Below, in pieces: positions 11,744 to 22,560 of a DNA stretch of 64,000 nt. Position numbers and translations under genes: made by a program. Source of the stretch: Caenorhabditis elegans (lineage: Eukaryota; Nematoda; Chromadorea; Rhabditida; Rhabditidae); NCBI RefSeq assembly GCF_000002985.6, contig NC_003281.10, positions 3,038,001-3,102,000 on the forward strand. The letters run 5' to 3'. The notes beneath the pieces are model-generated. The model was not told the origin of the DNA. It saw only the letters and a program-made list of their open reading frames with translations, and did no database searches. The first letter of the stretch is position 1; every line of letters starts with the position of its first letter.

Positions 11744-13877
11744 ATGCCTCTTTTCTCGTCATTTCTCACCATTTTCTCGCAAATCTTCACTGCGATCCTA
11801 CTAATTTTAACCCCAAATTCTCTGAGCCAAAATCTCAAAATTTTCCATTATTCCATGCTATTTTTATTTTTCCCTTTATGCTTGTTTCGTCGGCATTTCC
11901 TGCGGAAAAAATTACCGAAAACCTGGAATTTCTACAAAAAATACATGAAAATCGGGATTTTTGGAGCATTTTTCTGTGTGATTGGGCAGAGATTTGCGTG
12001 GTTTTGTTTGAAGAATGGGAGACTTGTAAGGTTTTTTTACATAGAATTTGTAAGCAGAAAAAAACATAAACTTGTTATTTAAAAAAAAAATTTCAAAAAA
12101 GTTTTCAAAAAAAATTTCAAAATTTTTTTTTCCAAATTTCTATGTAAACCTATAAAAACTAGAATTTTCAACTTTTGCTTATCAAGACCTTCAAAATGAC
12201 CCCCATAATGCCTATATTCCGCCAACTTTGAGAAATTTGGGTCTCACCGCGAAATTACCCGGGGTACTGTAGCTTTCGTGGCAGGACCCAACATGGGTCA
12301 AACCTAGGCATGATGGGTGTCATTTTAAAGGCCTCAGGGAGCTGAAACTGAATTTGTTGATAATTTTTTGAAATTTCTATATTTTCGAAAAAAAACCCCC
12401 AAATTTTTTTTTTGAATCAAAATTTTTTTTCAAAACTGTTCCTCAAACTCATGCTGAAGCCTTTTAAAATCAAAATTTTCAAATTTTCCTCATCAAGGCC
12501 TTTCAAATGACCCCCATACTGTCTATATTCCGTCACTTTTGAAAAATTTGGGTCTCACCGCGAAATTACCCGGGGTACTGTAGCTTTCGTGGCAGGACCC
12601 AACATGGGTCAAACCTAGGCATGATGGGTGTCATTTTAAAGGCCTCAGGGAGCTGAAACTGAATTTGTTGATAATTTTTTGAAATTTCTATATTTTCGAA
12701 AAAAAACCCCCAAATTTTTTTTTTGAATCAAAATTTTTTTTCAAAACTGTTCCTCAAACTCATGCTGAAGCCTTTTAAAATCAAAATTTTCAAATTTTCC
12801 TCATCAAGGCCTTTCAAATGACCCCCATACTGTCTATATTCCGTCACTTTTGAAAAATTTGGGTCTCACCGCGAAATCCCCAGGGTACTGTAGTTTTCGT
12901 GGCGCGACCCAACATAGGTCAAACCTAGGCATGACGGGTGCCATTTTGAAGGTCTTAGTGAGCCGAATTTGAATTTTTTGATAACTTTCTAAAATTTTTA
13001 CGTTTTGGAAAAGAATTTTCGAAAAAAAATCAGAACATTTTTTTTTTTCGAAAAATTGAAATTATTTTTTCTCGAAAAATTTAAAAATTTGAAATAAAAT
13101 GTTCAAAATTTCCAGATTGGCCCTTATCTATCCTGCACATCCACTACATTTTCAATGCTAATTTTCCTATTTTTCACACTGGAAGGGACTATATTTTGCG
13201 AGATAAAGTACCAGAAATGGAAGGAATATTTGGTTTTTTCAGCGATTTTTGGTGTGCTGAGCACTTATGTTATGGTGCATTTCATTGGAAATACGGTAGG
13301 ACTAACCAATTCTCAAAACCCGTGGAAATTTTTTATTAATTTTTGGCAAAAAAGTTTTTTGAATTTTTTTGAAAATTTGATTTCTGAAAAAATTTTGAAA
13401 ATTTCTGGAAATTTTTTTTCCGAAATTTACCCTAAAAATTGAACTAATTTTGCCAAGACCTTTCAAATAACCCCCATCATGCCTAGGCTGCGCTCACTTT
13501 GGGTCCCACCGCGAAAACTACAGTACCCTTGTAGTTTTCGTGGCGGGACCCAATGTGGGCTGAACCTAGGCATGTTGGGGGTCATTTTAAAGGTCTTGTT
13601 GTGCTGAGTTTGAAATTTATAAAGAAAAAATTCGAACAAATAGAAAAGTTGTGCAAAAATAAAATATAAATTCAAAAAATACTTTTTCAATTTCCAGCAG
13701 GACCTCCTTATCCACATAATGTACAGTACCGTAATCTCTACATATATAATTGATATCCACGTTTTATCATGCAATCAACTTCGTGTCAGAAGCTCGACAG
13801 GCAGGAATTCTCAAAAAATGCGAAAAGCCGCCGCCGCTGAAAATTTATTTTTCCTCGGAGATTCTTTTGTTGTTTAA
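11744..13877 (+). CDS. Multipass membrane protein, unknown function, 213 aa
   Basis: Three exons, 11744-12025, 13116-13295 and 13698-13877, each a whole number of codons, joined by GTAAGG/TTTCCAG and GTAGGA/TTTCCAG sites and ending in TAA. The start is the first ATG of the open frame. I do not recognise the family. The product has about six hydrophobic segments (roughly residues 5-27, 33-49, 70-87, 104-122, 132-152, 156-177). A basic cluster (RRHFLRKK) lies between the second and third, and the tail (KMRKAAAA) is short and polar. This suggests an integral membrane protein with both ends perhaps on the same side. Intron 1 carries three copies of hairpin family A, two of them in a fresh tandem duplication. 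An AATAAA lies at 14144-14149. Agreement of phase over three exons supports a real gene, but function is open. Confidence 0.7.
12187..12970. repeat. Three hairpin family A copies in a ~311-bp tandem array
   Basis: Copies at about 12187-12350, 12497-12660 and 12808-12970. The block starting at 12241 recurs at 12552 almost without change for about 320 bp, including the spacer between hairpins. It is therefore a recent tandem duplication rather than separate insertions. Confidence 0.9.
13450..13610. repeat. Hairpin element family A
   Basis: Fold-back copy in intron 2 of the membrane protein gene. CCCCCATCATGCCTAGG and CCTAGGCATGTTGGGGG form the outer arms. Confidence 0.85.
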
Positions 13878-14180
13878 TTGTTTTTAATTATTTTTTGTGT
13901 TAAAATATATCTATTTGTTGAAAATCAATTTATTATTCTATTCTATTGGGTCTGTCTTCTTTTTTTTTTTTTGGAAAATTTACATAAAAATCAATTTTTG
14001 AATTTTTTGAAAACCTTCACTATAATCCACAGAGACTTGATTCCACGTGTTGTTCATATTAGTTTGAAAACAAATTTTGATGACCTTTTCCATAAAAAAT
14101 AATTAAAAATTCCCGAAACAACCTTTTCACGGGAAAAAAACTAAATAAATGCACAAATTCCAAAAAGTTCATATTTTTCC

Positions 14181-14375
14181 CGTGATAATCCAACTTGGAT
14201 TTCTTATCGACAAATTCAATCTGTTGTCAGAATCAGTATCAAAATCAGTCTTCGATTTGTAATCATCGTTTCTCAAATTGCAATCGAAATTGGTTGAATT
14301 CATCAAATTGTGCATAATTTGTTGGTAAGTTTTTTTTTTCTTTCTTACAGAACTTTAATTTATTCCTACTTTCAG
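14181..14375 (+). promoter_or_regulatory. 5' leader and leader intron of the phosphatase gene
   Basis: A sharp donor (GTTG|GTAAGT, intron from 14325) and acceptor (CTACTTTCAG, ending 14375) define a 51-nt intron just before the start codon. A nearer acceptor ends at 14350. TGATAA and CTTATCG at about 14180-14205 are GATA-factor-like sites. TSS not determined. Confidence 0.5.
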
Positions 14376-14392
14376 AACTTCCATTAATTGAC

Positions 14393-17300
14393 ATGCAACT
14401 TTTTGTAATTTGGACTTTGGTCATTTGGATATTTAAACCATTTCCTCAAATATTTGCTAATGAACAAATCACTAACAAGTTAGCTTCTTATCAAGACGGC
14501 AATCTTCCAGCGCTCCACCGATCTCATCGTGATGCACCAGGTAACAATGAGATTTCATGCTTCGCTATGAAATTGTAGGAAATTATACTTTTGATCACTT
14601 TTGAGCCTTAAGGCTTTAAAGCACAAATTATTATATTTAAAGTTCAGATGTTCATTGTTTGAGTATTTACTGACAATCGAATTGCCGATTTTATGTTTAG
14701 TACAAATTGTAGGTATTTCGCAACACTCTGTGATGTGGAATCACTATTTCCTTTTGAAAATTTAATAGAAATGATCAAAATTTTAATTTTTTTTTCGAAA
14801 GTTCAAAGGTCAAAGGTCACACTATAATAACTTACTGCAGCAGTATTTTTCTATATACACCTCTTCCAATAACTTGAACATTTCAGCGAACAAGCTCTCC
14901 GAAATCATCGAGAACATGCAATCACTTGCTCGTCTCACCAACGGAATATCACTGGAAATTGGACTTATCGATGGATCGATTCCTTCTGATGATGCAATTG
15001 CTGAGCTACTCCACATGGGACCTGTCAAGCTGCAAGAGCTCATTTCAATGGATACAGATGCTGCCAGCAAAGCTATCACTGATCTTGGAACTCTGTCTGA
15101 GACACTTCAAAGCTCTCCTGCTGAAGTTACTACTCTTGAGAACCGGTTAGTTATCCTTGAAGATATTCGGAAAACTACGTCTATCCTGAATATGTTTCAA
15201 GAGGAGTTACCTGGGAGGAAGGAATATGAGGCTGAACTGAAACGGCTACCAGAACTTAATAACACATCAATAATCATTTCTGAAATGATTAAAAATGTAA
15301 AAGCTGTAGAAGTGGAATGTACCCGTTTTGATGACTTTCAAAAAGGGGATACAATAGATTCAATAACAGCTAACTTTCCTAGACTTTATCGTGATTTTAA
15401 TAAGACGGAAAATTATGCAATCAGTTTTGAAAATGTACTAAGCTCGTTAAAATTGCTCGATTCCATCAAGAACATGTCATTGTTCCTTGAACCGGTGTAC
15501 CAGGAAAGTGCTTTCCGCAAGGAACTGAACTTATCGACACTTACATCAGTGATCTATCAAGCTTTGAATCAGTTCAGTGAACAATTACAAACAATTCGGA
15601 AATATGTTTCAAACACTAAAGCATCCGAATCTGATTTGAAATATATTCAACGACTGATCAATAGCCTAAATTCCAAAAACGTCGTCACCTTCTCTGCAGG
15701 ATTTCCTAAAGGACCTAAGGATTTAGAAATACTTTCTCAATCAATAGATAATAAATGGATTGTTGAACACGGAATAAATAGTTCTATTGTCGGAAATCAC
15801 TTAAGTAAAGCTTTCGGGGTTCTTGATGAACTGCAAAGAAAATTGACGTCAGCTGAAGGAGCTTGGACTTCTACATCAAGTTCTAATGAAAAATCGATTG
15901 CATCTATCCTTTTCTTGCAAGCGGATACGGCTTCTCTTCCAGAAGAAACTGATGTTTCTGGTACCATTGACCTTCTGAAAAACTGCGATATAGATCGTCG
16001 TTCGGCATCAATTCATGTTGAACAATTTAGTTCTACCACTGCGGCTATCAAAAACTTGAATGAAGACATTTCCAAAGTTCTGACATATGATTTGCGGTTA
16101 TTTGACTATGTCGAAAAACTTAAAGATCTCAGTTCTTTGAAAAACATCGTTGAGACAACCACTGATGATGTACAAGGAAAAGCTGCCATTGAAAAAATGA
16201 AAGCTAATCCAAAGTTTGAGGAGGTAAAGACTATATTAGTTACTTTTCAACAAGATTTGGGCAGTCTCAGACAGTTAATTGACGGAATTCATTCATTGGC
16301 TGGCAAAATCAATTTTTCCCTGATTGATGAATATTATAAGGAGATTAATGAACCTCTTTACGAAAAGTTTTACGTTTGTCTAGGCAACATCACTAACAAA
16401 TGGCCAATCGTTCAAAAAGCTGTATCAGTTGTTCATCAGGTTCGAAACTTGACTCAACAAACAGTGAGTAGCGCTGGTAAAGTTGTCGAAAGTATCTCAA
16501 ACTCCAAACTCAACCTCAAAAGCTTGTAAGTCTCCGGCAATCGAATGAGGAATGTAACAATTCGAGAAGCTCTGGCTCTCAATAGTTCATTCCCAAATTC
16601 GCATAAGAATGCACTCAATCTTGGAATGGCAGTTCAAGGATTGTCACGAATCAAGTCACTTCTTGACAATCGGGAAACGTTGGAGGAGGTTGGGAATCAA
16701 GTTGATGCTATCAGTGAAGATGCAAAAAGAGTTAAGTCGTTGACTGAGGAACATCGGAAAGGGCTCAAAGATCTGAAAGATCTTTCAACATCCATTGAGA
16801 CCATGTTCAAGGAAGTGGAAACATTCATCAGTTCAGTCAATGGTTTGAGTGGAACTCGGAGAAAGAGGAACGCAGTCAGTTTTGCCAGTGCTGGACAAGT
16901 CTTCGTTGAAGCTGCAAAGCTTGTTGGAATTCCGAGTGTTGGTGATGTGTCTGCATTGAAGGCCGCGGTTGAAGCAGTGAATCCGACAAAGTTCTCAAAA
17001 GTGATTGATGCATTGGATGTTCTGGCAAAGATGGATCTCAACTTCAAGAAGTACAATTTCCAGTCAGCACCTGCTTCATTGCAAGCTCTAGACCTTTTTT
17101 CGTTAATTACCCATTACATGCTCGTCCTCCACCGACACCTGCTCCGATTACGCCACCAAAATCACAGTCTCCACCAGCATTGCCTTCGCCTTCACCGTCT
17201 CCCCACGGAGCTTCTGGAGCCGCTCATGCACCAGTAACCGAATCTCCTATCAAAAGCACCAGTACCGCGTCTAATGCAGCTACAGAGGCTTCTAATATGG

Positions 17301-19550
17301 TTTGGTATATCATGTAAGTTCAATTAACACACGATGATTATAGAAAAATATGTATTTCAGAGGAGGTGTCGTTATCTTATTGCTGGTCATTGTTGGAATT
17401 GCTGTGTTTTTGATCATGCGGAAGAAATCGAAGCCTTCGAGTTCGGAAGTGCCCCCGGCGGAACCTTCAGCCCCTGAACCTAAACCAGCTCCTAAACCAG
17501 ATCCTAAGCCAGATCCCAAACCAGATCCTAAACCCGATCCAGTTCCTGCCAAACCAGTTTCACCTCCTGTCATTGTTCCAATCGATTCCATCGTTCCTGC
17601 CCCTGTTGTAGAAGATAAATCCCGGACTGTCGAGCAACCTCAAGCATCTCTGTTGTGTGAAACTCAAGGTAAGCATCACATTTTCATTTTTACCAGAGTA
17701 AACGGACTATTTCAGATAGTTGTCGAGATGATTTCGCGTCAGCTCTTGCCGATCATTCGGTAAAAGCGATCCAGTATCAGATGAAAGAGAACAAGACGTT
17801 GCTGCAAGAATGGCTTAAATCTGTGTACCGGGCACTCCGCACAATCGGAGAAACGAGTGTCACAAACTATGATGACAACATTTCCGAGAGAAGGTAACAT
17901 ATTTATTTTAGGTAAACTGTCTAGAACTAAGCCCGAAATTAAGCCAAAGTATAAGCCAAAGTATAAGCCTAAGCTTAAGACAAAGCCTAAGTCTAAGTCT
18001 AAGCTTAAGCCTAAATCTGAGCCTAAGCCTAATCCTAAGCCTAAGCTTATGCTTAAACCTGATCCTAATCCTACTCCTAATCCCAGGCCTCAGCCTAATC
18101 TTAAGATTATGCTTCAGCCAAAGCCAAAGCCAAAGCCTAAGCGTAAGCCTAGGCCAAAGCCAAAGCCTAAGCCTAGGCCTAGGCCTAAGCCTAAGCCTAA
18201 ACCTAAACCTTAACCTAAACCTAAGCCTGAGCCTAAGCCTATGTCTAAGCCCATGCTTAAGCCTAAACTTATAACCCAGCCTAAGCCAAAGCCTAAGCTC
18301 AAACCTGAGTCTAAGCCTAATTTTCGGCCGAAATCTCAAATCCCATTTTTCAGACACTCGATGTACATTTGTGAGCCGAGCACAATGGCAGTTTTGGAAG
18401 GGTTCAAAAACCCATTTATCAATGCAAATGTGATGATGTTCGGGAAAATCGAGTGGATCATGGCACAGGTAATTTGAATTATAGTAACTCAAAAAATGCA
18501 ATTTATGATCTCAGGGTCCAATGGATGGTACTGAAAAGAAGAAAGACGAGACGGATAAACCGAAGAGATCGACCTGTGAGAAGCATTGGGCTCTTATTGA
18601 ACAGCACAACGTGGCGATTTGTGTTCAGTTGTGCGGTTTTGTGGAAGGAGAAGGTATTTTGAAATTAAAATTCTGTAAAAGTAAAAAAAATAATTTTTGA
18701 GATAAGAAATGCGCCTCATACTACTCTGATAAAGTTGGAGGTGTCTTGAGATTTAGGAATTATTCGTTGAAGACCATCGATATAAAGACTGATTTGGCCG
18801 AGTTCACTGATAAAAAGGATTTCACGTTGTACACTGTGGAGATCACCAATTATAGGAAGAATAAGTCTGTTTTACTTGTTTCAGATTTTCCACTTTAGAT
18901 TTTTCTTCTTTTTTTTCAGGGGCGAACAAAAGAAAACTGTCGACATTCTGCTCTACTCTGCATGGCCTGAACACGGAGCACCACAAGAAGCGTACCCGGC
19001 TCTGGAAATCCTGAAATTCTGTGAGACCTATAAGAAGAATGTGCTCGTGCACTGCTCGGAGGGAGTTGGGAGAACTGGAACGCTGGTTGCTATCAAATAT
19101 GGAATTGATTTGTGTCTGAAGAAGAAAGTCACTCAGATTATTGACAGTGAGTATAAGCTTTTCATTTCAATTGAAACTTCCCTATTTTCAGTCATTCTCC
19201 CTGTCCGCCAATGCCGTCACGGAGCCGTTCAAGACGACACCCAAGTGACATACATTCTGCTTTGCGTGACTAAAGGATTAATGGAGAAGATGCCGGTGCC
19301 ATATCTGAGAAGTTTCGATGCTGTACAGTATTATCACAAACAGCTGCTCAACAATTTCTATCATCCAACGGAAAAAGAACTCGATGCAAAAGATGGTAAA
19401 GGTTTTAATGAAGAGGCGAAAGAGGCAAAGATTTTATTGGATCTGGGAATGGTGAAGAAATATTGTGATGAAAAGTATGAAGAGTATCAGGCGAAGTTGC
19501 CAGAAGTTTTGAAGAGTGAGAAGATGAAGTCAAAGAAGGAGAGAAATTGA
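14393..19550 (+). CDS. WSN-domain receptor-like protein tyrosine phosphatase, ~1320 aa
   Basis: Proposed exons: 14393-14540, 14887-16525, 16586-17050, 17092-17313, 17361-17668, 17716-17893, 18354-18468, 18515-18653, 18702-18864, 18920-19146 and 19192-19550. Order of parts: signal peptide ([14 protein letters not shown]); WSN domain ([25 protein letters not shown]); a long extracellular region with an RRKR furin-type site; a Pro-rich stalk; a membrane helix (about 826-844); a DPKP repeat; then a cytoplasmic PTP domain. The PTP signature is [11 protein letters not shown] with catalytic Cys near 1171 and Arg near 1177. Also present are FINAN, AQGP, LVEGE-like FVEGE and the Q-loop RHGAVQ. The general-acid loop reads WPE, not WPD, which in known PTPs lowers turnover. 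The likely job is dephosphorylating phosphotyrosine proteins downstream of an unknown ligand. Weak joins: the 60-nt intron at 16526-16585 removes an in-frame TAA, and a very short 41-nt intron at 17051-17091 is needed to keep frame. AATAAA at 19573. Confidence 0.87.
17931..18325. repeat. Degenerate interstitial telomere-like array
   Basis: About 65 hexamer units related to GCCTAA, the complement of the nematode telomere repeat TTAGGC. The commonest variants are AAGCCT, AAGCCA and AAACCT. The array fills most of phosphatase intron 6 (17894-18353). A translated Lys-Pro run across it is an artefact of the hexamer period. Confidence 0.92.
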
Positions 19551-19572
19551 ACTATTTTTTGAAAAGGAATGG

Positions 19573-19578
19573 AATAAA
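19573..19578 (+). terminator. Polyadenylation signal AATAAA of the phosphatase gene
   Basis: AATAAA 22 bp after the TGA at 19548-19550. No other gene signal intervenes. Confidence 0.7.
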
Positions 19579-19708
19579 AATTGAGTAGAAACCCGTTTTA
19601 CTTCATTAACCAAAGTTTCCGTTTGCCGAGTTGGAGCAGTAGCCCGGCGAATTCAGCTCTCTTGAAGGAAGTTGGCATAACAAACTGAAACTGAAATCAA
19701 TGAGAAGA

Positions 19709-19829
19709 CTCTGGTAAATCGATTCTGATCGACGCCGAAGTATGTAGCGAAGCTGGGTGTGCCAGCGTCGATTGGACCGACTTCGATGTCGAATGAACTT
19801 CGACGTCGATCAGAATCGATTTACCAGAG
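19709..19829. repeat. 121-bp fold-back element
   Basis: Arms of 33 bp, CTCTGGTAAATCGATTCTGA onward and its inverse ending ATCGATTTACCAGAG, differ at one position. The centre is GC-richer than its surroundings. It lies 159 bp past the phosphatase stop codon. Confidence 0.85.
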
Positions 19830-19904
19830 ATATACACTGCATATTGTGGAGAATAATGCCCAAAAATTGTATTCAGATTTACAAAACTTTTTTAAAAGGA
19901 AGGA

Positions 19905-20095
19905 AATTTTCGGCAATCGGTAATTTTGGCAATTGCCGGTTTTGGATATTTCCGGCAATCGGCAATTTTGTCAATTGCCGGTTTTGGAAATTGCCGGTTT
20001 TAGAAATTTCCGACAATTGCCGGTTTTGGAAATTTTCGGAAATCGGCAATTTCGACAATTGCTGATTTTGGAAATTTTCGTCAATTTCGGCAAAT
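19905..20095. repeat. Minisatellite related to the 1-530 array
   Basis: Units built on GGCAATTGCCGGTTTTGGAAATT and TTTCGGCAATCGGCAATTTTG. The vocabulary is the same as the array at the left edge, about 19 kb away. Confidence 0.75.
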
Positions 20096-21010
20096 GTCGC
20101 GCACCTCTGCTCAACTTGAAGAAATATTATTTTTTACCTTTTTTTAAACTTTTGTTAGAATCCCTAATTGTGGTCTTGTTCTTACTAGAAACTGAAAACT
20201 TTGGAAATTTCCAAAAAATTTTCGGATTTTTTTAACCTTACAATTAGGCTTAAGAAATTTGAAAAATTCCGATATTTCTCCGGACGTTTTTCAACTTTTT
20301 TATTAATTCAGAAACTCAGGAAAATTTCTAAAAGTTCTTTGAAAAAATCCAAAAACTTATATGAGAAGTATCTGAAAAATTTTTCCGAATTTCTGAACTT
20401 TTTCAAAAATTTCGAATGCATTTTTTTATCGGATTGTGGAGGCTTTTTACTTTTAAAAATGTGTTGTTATATTTTATATGTTACCTAGAATTTCCAAATC
20501 TCAAATTGGTAGCAATTTTTGAAAAATTCTGAAGATTGGAAAACAAAATTCAAACTAGGAAATATTTTTAAAAAAATTTCCAGGTAAGCGAAATTTCAAA
20601 TCTCTGAAAAATCCAAAATTTTTCGAAATATCAAGTTGTAAAATTCCAATAAAATGTCCTAAAGTAACCGAATGTCATAATAAAACTTTTCAAAAATTTT
20701 TTGAAAATTTTTTATTTACTGTCAAAATGTAACTCAGTTTTTGCCATTCATCATTTTGGTAGTCCACCAAAAAAAAAATGTTTCTTACATTTTTTATACT
20801 TTAATTTTATTTTAATTATTTGTATTAAAAGATGTAGGCGTCGGAACATGCGGAACATCAAAAGCTCACATTTTTCAAAATTTTGGCACTTTGCCAAAGC
20901 TTCGACCGGAAATTATGAAAAATCTAAAATTTTTCGGAGTGTTTTTTTTAATGATATTTGGTACTTTTGGATCATTATATTGAACAAAGTTAGACAAATT
21001 ATTTAGACTA
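20096..21010. other. AT-rich stretch without a supported gene
   Basis: Only poly-A/T-rich sequence is seen. No reading frame is joined to recognisable splice sites, apart from a possible upstream part of the doubtful gene at 21011-21461. Confidence 0.4.
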
Positions 21011-21461
21011 AATCCTCCATTGGCGCTACTCCACCTTGAAGCCACTTTTCACTTGTTGCTCACTATATTCGGCTCCTTCCGTGGCCGAGTTTTTTCACTT
21101 CTGGGCCACCTGGCAAAACTAGTCCATGAAGCCCAGCAACAAAAAAATCGCATTAATTTCAAAAAATCAAAAAGTAGATCACAATTTATTTTTTCTCTGC
21201 CGAATGTCTTTTTCAAAATTATTAAAATATTTTCAGCAGGAAAAACTATTGAAAAGAGAAATGAGGCGAATTCGCGCAAAAAATTCATCGAAGAACACCT
21301 AAATGCTGTGAAACAAGTAAGTGTTCGTGGCCGTCGAATGGAAAAAGTTCGGCCACCAATTTAGATGGGTCTTTCACAGAGTTCGTGGCGAAAAAGTTAA
21401 AAATAATTTTTTTCAGCTCGCTTCCTGTGTGCGCACGTTTGATCTACAATTATTTTTTTGA
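21011..21461 (+). CDS. Doubtful small gene, 3' exons only
   Basis: Three segments join in one frame: about 21011-21173, 21237-21316 and 21417-21461. The second intron has a clean GTAAGT donor and a TTTTTTTCAG acceptor, the last exon ends in TGA, and AATAAA follows at 21478-21483. The middle exon reads GKTIEKRNEANSRKKFIEEH and looks coding. No ATG is found, so the 5' end must be in an unseen upstream exon, or this is a decayed gene. The first segment overlaps a palindromic repeat (GTGGCCGAG...GGGCCAC), which weakens it. No family is recognised. Confidence 0.3.
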
Positions 21462-21611
21462 CCTAAACGAACGACAGAATAAAGCCCCAATTTACCAAAT
21501 ATAATTGTAAAAAAATTTAAAAGATTTTTCTAAATTTTTTACAATGATTATTTCAAAAATTAAAAACTTTCATAGTCATAGAATTTTCCTTCAAAAAAAA
21601 AATCAAAAAAT

Positions 21612-21879
21612 TTATTCACAAAACTGATATTTATCACTATAACATACACAATTTGTCTTGAAATACCCTTCACACCGTCCCCAACTGCATTCGGGCTTCT
21701 CCTTGCAATAGGCCGTGCAGTTTGAGTTGTTGCTTGTAAGGACCTCGCAATAAGTTTTGTCTGAAATGTTACAATTTTCATATTTGAAGATGGAAAATTA
21801 AGAACTTACGATTTTCCTCCGGCGCTATCAATATTACTATTGTAAGGAGAAAAATCAAAAGAATAGAACTGTTCGGCAT
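21612..21879 (-). CDS. Secreted CS-alpha-beta (defensin-like) peptide, 72 aa
   Basis: Two exons, 21879-21810 and 21760-21612, joined by GTAAGT and TTTCAG with matching phase, give 72 residues. Residues 1-18 form a signal peptide (MPNSSILLIFLLTIVILI). The mature part has eight cysteines, with CxxxC (CTAYC), a GRC and a CVC, in the order of the CS-alpha-beta fold of invertebrate and fungal defensins and drosomycin-like peptides. The likely role is antimicrobial or another extracellular peptide function (family inference). A TATATAAA box lies 31-38 bp upstream of the ATG, so the leader is very short. The AATAAA signal overlaps the stop codon. The family call rests on cysteine spacing only. Another small disulfide-rich family is possible. 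Confidence 0.78.
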
Positions 21880-21909
21880 TGTAGAATGAGGTGGGAAGAT
21901 ACTTGTGTT

Positions 21910-21917
21910 TTTATATA
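21910..21917 (-). promoter_or_regulatory. TATA box of the defensin-like peptide gene
   Basis: TATATAAA on the minus strand, 31-38 bp before the start codon at 21879. The spacing fits a short trans-splice-free leader. Confidence 0.65.
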
Positions 21918-22046
21918 GTTTTAGCTTCCGTTTACATTGAGCTAAATTTTAAACCTATTGGCAAACACTTCAAAAATCGAAAAAAACCAGGAAAAAACAA
22001 ATGATGACTGCCTACACAAGAATTCCGTCTCACAAAGACCTCAATA

Positions 22047-22100
<54 letters not shown>
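22047..22100. repeat. (TATATG)n microsatellite
   Basis: About nine uninterrupted ATGTAT hexamers. It sits at the edge of a hairpin family B copy. Confidence 0.95.
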
Positions 22101-22560
22101 TTTGCCATTAACTCAAAAACTATGAGAGCTATCAAAACATTGTCAACTAACAAATTAAAGCCCTTGAAATTTCCTATATTTTGTTAATTGAAAACTTTTT
22201 GATAACTCTTCTCCCGGCGGAGATACAAGCGCTCGAAGTAAGAGGGGTGAGAGACAGTAGGAGGGGGCGAGACGCAGGCGCCCTCGCTATCTGCGTCTCT
22301 CCCCACCCAATACACTCTCGTCTAACCGACTCTAAATGACTATTTCTTTTCGTGGAAATAAGCTGAAAAAAGTTTTTCAGGCAACAAAATGAATTCCAGA
22401 TGTTTTTATAGATTTTTTTTCAGTTCTTTCGAGAGAAAAAATTCCTTTATATTATAGGTGACACATTATCAGTGACATGACGACATATATATGACACATA
22501 AAAGTTTTGGCACATTTATTGAAAAAAAAGAAGAAAAAGCAGCTCCTTCAATAATTTATA
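22100..22560. repeat. Hairpin family B copy in a duplicated block
   Basis: Starts AACTCAAAAACTATGAGAGC and contains a GAGACGCAGGCG...TCTGCGTCTCT hairpin. It ends in TTTATTGAAAAAAAAGAAG followed by AGCAGCTCCTTCAATAA. The same succession recurs at 27550-27940, so the block was duplicated as a unit. The right hairpin arm is shortened. Confidence 0.75.

Noticed and set aside
16526-16528. In-frame TAA as proof that the phosphatase is a pseudogene
   Set aside because: The TAA is part of a GTAAGT donor, and an intron of 60 nt keeps the frame. All other exons are intact.
17857-18501. Lys-Pro and Arg-Leu rich frames across the telomere-like array
   Set aside because: They are translations of a hexamer repeat inside a phosphatase intron. 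The donor before it and the acceptor after it join in phase without it.
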